Source: Tritrichomonas musculus (taxonomy: Eukaryota; Parabasalia; Tritrichomonadida; Tritrichomonadidae). Taken from it: a DNA stretch of 64,000 bases. The DNA is taken from contig JAPFFF010000025.1 of NCBI GenBank assembly GCA_039105265.1, positions 434,001 to 498,000 on the forward strand, given 5' to 3'. The position numbers were made by a program, and so were the translations under genes. How positions within the stretch are numbered: the first letter of the stretch is position 1; every line of letters begins with the position of its first letter. Positions 31,556 through 40,879 of this stretch are shown piece by piece. The notes under the pieces were generated by a model, which made no database searches, was not told the origin of the DNA, and saw nothing but the letters and a program-made list of their open reading frames with translations.

Positions 31556-31674
31556 CTCAAATCTGTGAATTGATTCGAAAAGATATGATTACAGAATTTG
31601 TTGCGTACGCTACACGAAATGATGTTTCATATGACGATAATATTCAGCCATCAATTTATGAAACAAATGAATAA
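31556..31674 (+). pseudogene. Fragment of a DUF3447-type ankyrin gene
   Basis: One frame reads Q-I-C-E-L-I-R-K-D-M-I-T-E-F-V, a short gap, then I-Q-P-S-I-Y-E-T-N-E and a stop. It matches Y-L-C-E-L-I-C-K-D-N-I-E-E-F-V...I-S-P-S-I-Y-E-T-N-S in the gene at 51785-53005. The rest of the gene is absent, so this is a short duplicated piece. Confidence 0.7.
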
Positions 31675-31691
31675 ACATTTATCATCATTTA

Positions 31692-32480
31692 TTAATTCTG
31701 GTGACATGAATTTTGAGGAATCATCATCATTAAACATTGATCTTGAAAATTCATCTTCGTCATCATCAGCATTTGTATTTTGACATTGTCTTGCAAGACA
31801 ATGAGACAAATGCAATCGATGTTAAGATTTCTATAGATAAGTCCATTTTTATGAATGTAAGAAAACGCATGAGCCATTTCAACAACAAATCTTGTTTTAG
31901 CTGTGTTATCGAGCAACTTTTTCAATACAGCAACTTTTAAATTACTATCAAAGAATTCAGAAAAATAAACAAATGTTGTGATTTGCTCATTATCGATGTT
32001 TTTAATTGATTCTATTGGATTTGCTACAATTGCATAGCAAATACATGGATGTTTAAGTCCATGGAGCATAATGAAATCTTTAGTTACTTTTTTTTTATTC
32101 ATCAAAACCTGTTTTGTCTTTGATGATTTTCAATACTACTTTTCTATAAAGTGTCTTTGTATTTTTGTTCATAACCTTATAAATGATTTCTTTTTCATTT
32201 TCTTCAATAACTGCAAGTTCTTTATAAACCTTTTCTTCAGTTTCAGTGATGTATATATTATCCTCAAGAGATGACAACTTTTTGAATTCAATATTAATTT
32301 CTGTAACTGATTCAATTTGTTCATCATCATCACTCAATTCATGGCCTTTTGTTGTCAACATAATTCCTTGATCATTATCTAATTTAACATTTTGGAATAC
32401 ATAAGAACAAATATATCTAACCGTTGCACCTTCTCTTGAAAATTGAGTTCGTTTTGAACTTCTTGAAGTTTTGGTGTTGG
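31692..32480 (-). pseudogene. Decayed TKL-like protein kinase
   Basis: The minus strand reads an N-terminal part (N-V-K-L-D-N-D-Q-G-I-M-L-T-T-K-G), then E-I-I-Y-K-V-M-N-K-N-T-K-T-L-Y-R-K-V-V-L-K-I, stops near 32095, and resumes in another frame with H-G-L-K-H-P-C-I-C-Y-A-I, F-V-V-E-M-A-H-A-F-S-Y-I-H-K and L-I-Y-R-N-L-N (HRD region with Asp changed to Asn). After that the frame reads through low-complexity sequence. No DFG or APE block remains. It is a truncated, frameshifted relic of the family also seen at 26827 and 53103. Confidence 0.7.
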
Positions 32481-33448
32481 CAAAAAGATTTTACTTATAT
32501 ATAGGTCATTCAATAAGTTATCAAACCCACTTGATGATTAAAAGGTTAAGAAAAGTTCATTATATATTTTTCTGAATTGAATCACTCGTAAATTGATGAT
32601 CGATCTATTAATCGACGAAACATAAAGATAATCAATTTTCAAAAAAAAAGGAATTATTTGTTGCACAATTAAGAATTAAAAAAAAGTCATATGCTTTGTT
32701 TGAGTAGAATAGTGGATTGTGAAAATTTGATTTTATTCACTTTTTAATGTCTGCTATTTTTCTCTCAAAAAGTGAGACGAAATCAGATTTTTTCGCAATT
32801 TTCCCAGCTCAAATTTTAATATTAAAATAAAACTATTCCAAATTTACAATCAGTAAGATGTGAAATTTAAATTTCAAAGATCATATCTTCATGCAATTAT
32901 TTATTTGTTCTTGAAGGTCAACAAAATTCCATTTTGTTCAAAAATGCCAAATTTAAAAAAATCGCCAATTATTACTATTTTGGCAAAATAAAAGGACGTA
33001 GTTTTATATATATAATTTATTTGTCATATGAAGAATATTATTTAATAAAAAGAATTTACAGTTACTTATTATTCATGCTAACAAGATTGCAAATATTTTG
33101 CCATGCTTCAAAAAAAATTTTGTTGAATACAGAAATCAATAAACAAATGCATTTATTTAATCTACTCATAAGTTTTATATAACATATATGTTTACATTTT
33201 TAAATATGTTTTATTTGCTCCATCAAAAGAATCCTAATGAAAAAAATTTAATTGTTTTCGAAAAAAATTCAATATTCAAAGATGCATAGTTAAATGAATC
33301 ATATTCAAATTAATATTCAAGATTCTGGCTTAATTTTAATATTATATATATTATATTAATAAAAGTTATTAATAAATCGTAATTTATCTTTATATCTTTT
33401 ATACAGATGTAGATGCTCAAATTTTTTTGGAAACCCTATATTTTTTAT
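32481..33448. other. Gene-free AT-rich region
   Basis: Short frames such as 32934-33182 have only AT-driven composition. I see no gene or repeat that I can support. Confidence 0.4.
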
Positions 33449-33712
33449 ATGAGTATGAATGTTTCCTACTATCAAATATGGCTCATTGAATCTACTGATA
33501 ATGAAACATAGAATTTATAGTGTCAGAATATATGATTGAAATTGGAGAAATAAAGTTTCCCTTAATTAAAATAAGAGAAAACTTGAAGAAATGGTCCAAG
33601 AAAGTACATAAACCAGCAATGCTACAGTATTGATTACTTTTTTCTGAAAGTTCAATTCCAAAATAATTCTAACAATTGTTGTTTCTATTGAAAAAACTTG
33701 GATTAGATTGTT
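33449..33712. repeat. Dispersed repeat, copy 2 (first copy at 22640-22905)
   Basis: Same-orientation copy starting ATGAGTATGAATGTTTCCTA, with a handful of differences. It is followed directly by a run of about 21 T residues, which could mark a retroposition-like or slippage-prone junction. Confidence 0.7.
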
Positions 33713-33979
33713 TTTTTTTTTTTTTTTTTTTTTCATATTTTTTGGTTTATTCATTTAGAATTATTTAATATTCTCTGATTTATAATTGCTATATTGTAAA
33801 CATGCACCTATTTTACTCTCTTTAGTTTTATGAGTTCTCACAAATTTCTCCTAAACGATTTAAAAAATTGGAAAAAATATTTTCAAAAATTGTTTTTTTA
33901 GTAACTGGGTGCAAAAAAACTATAGTCCCGTAAGATTGGCCAAGAACGAAAGATTGGGAATCGGAACACTTCACATTTA

Positions 33980-34653
33980 AAGTGCTTCCAAAAACGATGA
34001 TCCACTTCAGATTCACCTTCATGGTTAAATTTTAATTGACCATTAATAAAAAAATAGGTTAATTTTTGTGAATGAGTTGTTTTTTTATTGTCTTTTATTC
34101 AAATTTTAAAATGAAGGCCAAGATGCCTTCATCAATGACGAAAACGCGATGCGAAATACTTCAATGGTTAGCAAAAACGTCAAATATCAGCTACATCTCT
34201 CGTGAAACAGGACACAGTCGCACCTTAATACGCAAAGTAAAAAATCAATTAGATCACAATGAAGATATATTTGACTGATTATTGCAAAGTGCTAGAAAAT
34301 TGGCCAAGTAATTCGCCTGACATCAATCCAATAGAAAACCTATGGAGTTATTTAAGACAAAAAGTGGAAGAATTGAATCCTCAAAACGAAAATGAATTTT
34401 TTGAATCATTGTTTAATTTATGGGAGAATCTTGATATCTCTTTGATTCATAATTTAATTGATTCTGTTCCTTCACGACTTCGTACTGTAATACAAAGTGA
34501 TGGTTATCCGACAAAATATTAATAAAATAATACTTTTTTTTAATTTTCTAATATTTTTTTTTTACCAAAACAGATGATCCAGTCTAGTCCACTTTTTGAA
34601 AAGAATTCAAAATAAATACGTTATAAAGTGGATTATCTTTTTTGGCAGCACTT
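33980..34653 (+). mobile_element. Internally deleted Tc1/mariner transposon with intact ends
   Basis: The left end starts AAGTGCTTCCAAAAACGATG and the right end, read inward, AAGTGCTGCCAAAAAAGATA; the inverted repeats are about 28 bp with a few mismatches. Both ends are next to TA (33978-33979 and 34654-34655). At 674 bp it is about half the length of a full element. The interior keeps the start and the end of a transposase gene but not its middle, so it is a non-autonomous derivative. Confidence 0.85.
34102..34522 (+). pseudogene. Tc1/mariner transposase remnant (helix-turn-helix joined to C-terminal catalytic end)
   Basis: The first frame (to 34278) reads M-P-S-S-M-T-K-T-R-C-E-I-L-Q-W-L and S-Y-I-S-R-E-T-G-H-S-R-T-L-I-R-K-V, a helix-turn-helix. 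It then passes, in a different frame at 34259-34522, into L-E-N-W-P-S-N-S-P-D-I-N-P-I-E-N-L-W, the classic C-terminal block with the third catalytic residue (Glu), and on to the C-terminus. The two Asp-bearing segments between are deleted, so no active enzyme is encoded. Confidence 0.85.
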
Positions 34654-34655
34654 TA

Positions 34656-35904
34656 AAAAAAAAAAAAAATATTGAAAGGATTTTAATCGTTTTTTATATT
34701 TTTTTGTTGAATATCTCATTATATGATAGGTTTTAAGTAATAATATTTGAGATATATATAATATGTTTTGTATGCTGTTTAAAAATACCAAAATTTATAT
34801 TTTAGAGAAAAATATGATATTATATCAGATTCTCATAAAATGTTAATAGTAATACAAAAAGTTTAATAAAGGAAAAATCATAATCTTCAATTATTTTATA
34901 TTACTTTTTTTTATATTTAAATTGTGCCAAAAAAAAAAGAAAGAAATAGTAATACAAAAAGTTTTTTTAATAAACCATTATTTGAATTCGTATAATTATG
35001 GTCCTAAAAGTATTTCAGGATTTACTTCTAAATCAAATGGAATTCGTACCGATTCAAGAAATCAATTACAACAATAATCCTTATCAATATGCAAAATTAA
35101 GGGTCTACTTTCACCCTATAATATGTCATTGAATGTCTTATTTTCTTATTTCAATTTATTATATTTACTCTATAATAAGTCATTGAATGTCTTATTTTTA
35201 GAATAATAAACTACTATTGGTGCAATTAAATATTTATATAAATTATTTTATTTCAAATATTAATATTTCAAATATGTTTCTATATATAGTTTCTATATAT
35301 ATAGAAACATAATATAGTTCATTATAATCAGAAATACCACACTATAGTCTTAGTTACTTTTTTTTTACTTCATTATATCGATGTTTTCATTAAAAAAATT
35401 ATTTGCCAAAACATCTCTAAATAGATTCTCTATATTATGTTATTGAAATAAGAAAATAAGACATTCAAATTTTATTTAAAAATTCAATGAGTTCTCACAA
35501 ATAATATAATATTTAAAAAAATGGATATGCATTTGATATTTGTGGTTAAATATTATTAATAAACTCAGTATAACCAGAAATACAAAAACATGAAGTTATC
35601 TGGAGTATAAATTTATTTTATTAAAATTATTTTGGAGGTAATTTTATATGAATTTTATCTATAATCCTTTATAATTGTATAAAAATTGTTTCTGGTTTAT
35701 CATCTTATATTTAAAAAGAATTGCTGTTTTTAATATTATATCAATGTTTTATGTTATTTATAGTTATCTTCAACATTACAAACTTATTTATGATGTTTTC
35801 AAGTGCAAAGTTTCCATTAAGTCGAAAATGTTGATCAGAATATCAAAAAAAAAGTCAAAAGGTATGTTTTAAACTCGAATTAATTTTTTATTTTTTTTAG
35901 TGTC
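34656..35904. other. Gene-free region with an inverted repeat
   Basis: Contains the MITE-like repeat at 35131-35466. Other frames (e.g. 35675-35872) have no motif. An unplaced stretch at 35000-35080 is slightly more GC-rich, but I could not identify it. Confidence 0.4.
35131..35466. repeat. MITE-like sequence with 25-bp perfect inverted ends
   Basis: GAATGTCTTATTTTCTTATT (continuing TCAAT) at 35131-35155 is perfectly mirrored at 35442-35466. A second direct copy of the left end with its flank (CTATAATAAGTCATTGAATG) lies about 54 bp further in. No coding capacity. The target duplication was not resolved. Confidence 0.7.
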
Positions 35905-37945
35905 CTAAGAGTGATTTGTTAATAATTGTTTAATTTCCTCATAATTATCTGCATAATCAATTGGCTTTTTTTGAAAGTTGTCAACCACATTCAATTTAAT
36001 ATTTTTATTTTGAAGCAGCATTTTAACTATTTCAATATCACCCCGTTGTACAGCACTATGTAAGCATGTTTTTATTATAGTTTCATCTCCCTTGCATTTA
36101 TATGGGATATTGACATCAATTTTTTCATTTCGTAATAAGAGCTGGAAAATGTCATAATTATGACCAAATATTTGGTTTAAAACAGAATACAATAAAGGAA
36201 TCTCTTCATCTTTAGCGGAAAGAGTACTTCCACAGCCTCTTGATTCCTCAGAAGAACGAGAAATTATAACAGGCATATTAACGTCAACTTTCTTATTTTT
36301 TAATAATAATTTAACAATTTCAATATCATTTTTTGAAACAGCAAGAGCTAATGCGCTTATTTTGCGTTTTGTTTCTTCTATACTTCCATATGTATAATCT
36401 GTTTCGACGAATTTATAATATGACTGATATGGAAAGTTGACATCGATTTTTTCATTTTGCAATAAATTCTTAACAATTTCGATATTTTTGCTTTCAATTG
36501 CCAAATGCAAAGCAGTTTCATCGAAACATTTGTATTTATGATAAGAAGCATTGTTAATTTCGATTTTGCAAACAAGATTAATATTTATATTCTCATTTTC
36601 TAGTAAAAGTTTGATGATCTCCATATTTTCATTTTTAACGGCCTCATGCAAAGGCGCCATTATGTAATTGAAATCACTTCTATGATATTCGCATAAAATA
36701 TTAACATCAACACTTGGACTTTTCAATAAAAGTTTTACTTTTTCAGTTTGTTGTCTTATAACTGCATTTTGCAATGCTGTACAATAAATATACAAAATAT
36801 GAAAACACCATTAAAATTCAAATAATATAAACACCATTCAAACAAAAAAAAGCCAAAATCACTTTTTTGTTCACATCTATTCCTTTTTCAACAAGAAAGT
36901 CAACAATGCTATAATAATTACATGTGCAAAAATAATAAAAAGAGTAAGAAATATCGAAATCAATTGTTTCTTCAATAAAAGCAAAATTATAATTTTCAAT
37001 GCTTACAGAAATGATTTTCTCCATTTCATCTCTTTTGTTTCCATCGCTAGAATAAGCATTTAGAATGTATTTGGCAATATCGTTGTGGTAACATCTTATT
37101 GATTCTTTGATTGGCCAAACATACTTAATGTCTTTTGATGTCCACATTTCTTTTGGAAATTTAACATGATTTTCCTCGAGTAGATGAATTAGTTCGGGAT
37201 TATTTGAATGAACTGCTGAATACCAGATTTCTTTCTCTAATTTGGCGCCCTGCATCTTCAAATACTGAAATATTTGCAATGATCCAAAAAACGCAGCATA
37301 TTCAATCAAGCTTGGTAAGTAATATTTGCAATTTATGTAAAAATTTGTTTCAAAAATTGAATTAGGTATTCTCCCATTAATTGGAAAATTTGTTCTTTGC
37401 ATATGTGAAATAAACTCTTCAACAGAATCGTTTCTTATCAATTTGCAAATATAATCATCATTTTCACCTGCTTTTCTTTTGAGGGCAAAATCTGTTTCTG
37501 TTTCTTTTTTGTTCAAATCATTACTGAAATCTTGTATTTCAGGTTGAAAATATTCTTCGTAACTATCTCTTTTTTTTATTTCATCATAAATATGTTGATC
37601 AATTGAAATAATTTTTTCTTCAAATAAAAATAAAAGAACTCTCTTATTGCTTTCAAATATATAGAAAATCTCGGAATTTGAGAAAAAATTGTTGATGCAG
37701 CTTTTTAATTGGGAAAGGATCATATCGATTTTGTGGAAAAAATTTGGTCCTCGATGATGATTATTTGATACATTTATAATGAAATAGAGGATTATTATGA
37801 AATCGTGTTTGTTTTCAAGAAATTTTGAATTATCAAGTATTTTTTTAATATTTGGTAAATCATCTTCTGAGTCATCTTTTTGATCAATATAATTTAAAAT
37901 TCTCTTTTGAATTTTTTTCATTTTTTTTAAGTATTCAGTATCCAT
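35905..37945 (-). CDS. DUF3447-type protein with ankyrin repeats, one intervening sequence
   Basis: The ATG at 37945 starts M-D-T-E-Y-L-K-K-M. Exon 1 (to about 36857) encodes about 363 residues of the DUF3447-type N-terminal region with N-H-H-R-G-P-N-F, F-x-I-F-E-S-N-K-R-V-L-L-F-L, L-I-R-N-D-S-V-E-E-F and I-E-Y-A-A-F-F-G-S-L-Q-I-F. It ends V-E-K-G-I-D-V-N-K-K-V-I. The second exon (35905 to about 36789) resumes with Y-C-T-A-L-Q-N-A-V and carries about seven uninterrupted ankyrin repeats (x-T-A-L-H-L-A-I-E-S-K-N-I-E-I-V type). The frame breaks over about 67 nt at exactly the ankyrin position where the other ankyrin genes break. Read through unspliced, exon 1 would end at 36818 with a truncated protein of 375 residues. 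Role: probably a protein-binding scaffold; partner unknown. Confidence 0.8.
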
Positions 37946-38018
37946 TTGTTAACTTACTTACTAAAAAATGAAATGTGATGTGAAAAGCAAAATTTTGAAA
38001 ATCTTTGTTAATTGAATA

Positions 38019-39666
38019 CCCTCTGAATGTCATAAAAATTTTAAAAATTACCCGTATTAATATCGACGTTGCAGTTTTGCGCCATTTTTATTTTGTAATA
38101 TAAAATATAAATTCTCAATTTTTTTATTCATTGAATATTTCACAGAAATGACAATAGAAGAAAAAAGAGGCGCTCAAACTTTTTGAATACCATACATAGA
38201 ATTCATATCACCATTGTTCGGACAATTGGTGGCGGTTTCAAATTAAAAACCTTTTTTTAATATTATTTTGTGTTTTTTAATAGAAATATGTGAGAATAAA
38301 TGCTCAATTTATTGAAAAAGTTAAAAATTTAAAGCTTATTTGGTCTAATAAGTAAAATCATATTTCTATTTTCCTGCGTTTATTTTTAATTAAATATAAT
38401 ATTCTCTCAAAAAATAATTAAAATTTTACAAAAAAGCATCATTTTATAAAATTTTTGGAGTTTTGAACAAAAATGAAATAATCAAATTAATTAATAAGCT
38501 TGAGAATTTAAAAATGAATACATATTGATAATAATAGCATAAGAATTTTTGAATAATTTTTCTTTTTTTATAATTTGGGAATATTATGCTAAACAAATCA
38601 AATATTAGTAGAATTACTTAATGTTTTATACAATTATACATGATATTAAGCGAGATTTATAATTTACAATAAAGTAAAATTCCCACATTGGACGATAGAA
38701 ATTATAATCAAATAGTTTTTCTAAAAAATGGATTCGAAAGCATTGCACAAAAATCTTAAGTATGTATAATAAAGAAATTAATATTTACTTTTGTCTAATT
38801 CAAAAAAATTCTTGTGAAATTTAATTCAATAATGTCAATTTCTTTAAATAGACTCCAAACTTATATAACAAATAATATATATGCTAACTAAGAATAAAAT
38901 GATAAAATAAACATTCTAAAATTTAAAGAAGTTTTTATTTATTATATTTGTGATTTTGCCATCAGAAAAAAAAATTGAGATATACCAAATCTGACTAGTT
39001 CATTATATAAATCACCCAATATTAAATATAATGATATGCCAATAAACAAAATTGGAATATTTTCAATAAAGATATTAGCGATTTAAAATTGGTGATACTT
39101 TAAAGTATCTGAATTGAATTAATCTGTTATCATTTTGCTATAGAGCCATAATCAAAATTGAATGAATTTTAAACTCAGTCCAAAAATGTTCGACAATTGA
39201 ATTTTGAGAGAGTATTCAAATTATCATTTTTTTTCTCATGCACCTATATGGTGATTCGAAGGTTTTTTCCAAAGCTCTTTTTTCTGAGAGTAGCGCATGT
39301 CCCAGAGAAAGTTGTAATTCCTCTTAAGGGCGTGGCTATTTCTTTCAAAAACCAGGGCTCCTTGTATAAAAATAGCTTAAAAAAATAAACTTCTGAAAAA
39401 TTGAATACATTGCTTTGAGAGAAAAAAGAAATTTTCGACACTTTATCGTTTTTTTAGTCAATTTTCAGTGGAAAATGCGGTTTATATGTACGTTAAGTCG
39501 AACATTTTTGGTCAGGGTTTATATAAATAAACTAATATCATTCAAAAAATAATTTTTTTTCTTTTAAAATTTCTGAGAATTTCAATTAAAAAAATAAAAA
39601 TGGCGCAAATCTGCAACGTCGATATTACTACGGGTAATAGATTAAATTTTTATGACATTCAGAGGG
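38019..39666. mobile_element. 1.65-kb TIR element without recognisable transposase
   Basis: The left end CCCTCTGAATGTCATAAAAA is mirrored at the right end. The inverted repeats run about 80 bp at high identity (shared ATATCGACGTTGCAG and TTTGCGCCATTTTTATTTT) and weaken over a further 40-50 bp. Flanking AATA (38015-38018, 39667-39670) may be a 4-bp target duplication. Alternatively GAATACCCTCT repeats at both outer sides as an 11-bp duplication, which would suit a Mutator-type element. The interior is AT-rich with no long ORF, so it is non-autonomous. Confidence 0.8.
39179..39513. repeat. Inner inverted repeat nested in the 1.65-kb TIR element
   Basis: GTCCAAAAATGTTCGAC at 39179-39195 is mirrored by GTCGAACATTTTTGGTC at 39497-39513 (16 of 17). 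The enclosed 300 bp is less AT-rich than its surroundings. It may be an older MITE nested within the larger element. Confidence 0.55.
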
Positions 39667-39880
39667 AATACCCTCTAAATTTTATAAATAAATAATAGCC
39701 TTCACATTTTGTACCAATCTTGTTGACAAAAAACGATAGGAATCATTCAAGTTTGTTCAAAGTTTTTTTTTTTTTTTTTTTATTTTAAATATTGACTTTT
39801 TAAAAAGAATCATATTAGAGCTGTGCGTAATCAACCCACTTTTTATTGAAAAAGTTTGTTATATTACAAAAAAGTTTGTT

Positions 39881-40320
39881 TAGGCTTGTTATTCTGATAT
39901 CAATTATCAGGTTTGGCACTTTTTTTAACTCAGATAATCGATAATAAAATGCTATCGATTGGAGCTTTTAATTGATGAATTCAATTATCAAGTATGAAAT
40001 GTGATACAAAAAAAATATGCTTTTGATATCGAATCTTGATTAATCGAAATTAATACCTGAAAAAACCATTAAAAATAGTATTTTAATGGCATAAAATAAA
40101 TATATTCTAACTTATTATGCTAACGAATCAGATTTTATCAAATTTTATAACGGACATGTGATGTAATCAGTTAAAAAAGTTTAAAAAAATTTTCAATATT
40201 GATAATCGATCTTTTATTTTTATTCATTATTGATATCAGAGATAAAATTTTTGATTTGATATTGATATCAGAAAAATGGATCAATTATCGATATCGAAAA
40301 TCGAGACTTAACAAGCCTAT
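39881..40320. mobile_element. hAT-like MITE with TAGGCTTGTTA ends
   Basis: TAGGCTTGTTA at 39881 is mirrored by TAACAAGCCTA ending at 40320. Between them GATATCAATTATC/GATAATCGAT words recur on both strands, as in subterminal repeats of hAT MITEs. No coding capacity. An 8-bp target duplication is not evident (AGTTTGTT versus TTTTTATT). Confidence 0.65.
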
Positions 40321-40879
40321 TTTTATTTGATTATCATATTAAATAAAATGAAATTATTAACAATATTTTATTTTTTAATTACAATAATATAATTTGTCAT
40401 ATATTCATTTGATAAATATTTTATAAATAATTTATTAATTAAAATAATCATATTTTTAGTAAGATGCAATTTTGATGAAACATCAATGAATAAAATTAAA
40501 GCAACAATTCATCTTTATATAATATATTTCTTATAATATTTATATATTATATTTATAAAATATCATATAATAAAAATTATGATTTATACTTTAATATATC
40601 ATTTCTAATATTGATTATCACAATAACTTTTTATATATCAATTGTTATGACATTTGAATATTATTTTTCATTTCTAACTCTCATCTTGTCATGAAAAACA
40701 TCACAAATCATTTATTAATAAATTATCTTTTTATTCCAATCATTTATTTATAACTTGGCATTGAAGGTTGGAAACGGTTTTATAATCATGATAAAATAAT
40801 TGAAAGAAAAAAGAAAACAAAATATAAGAATAAAGTATTAATTGGTGTTGTTTAAGTTAATTGTAATTGATGAAATGAT
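40321..40879. other. Gene-free AT-rich spacer
   Basis: Nothing I can support beyond the 3' flank of the minus-strand ankyrin/kinase gene. Confidence 0.4.

Noticed and set aside
39197-39388. 63-codon plus-strand frame within the TIR element
   Set aside because: No motif and low complexity. It lies in a nested inverted repeat and has an overlapping antisense frame.
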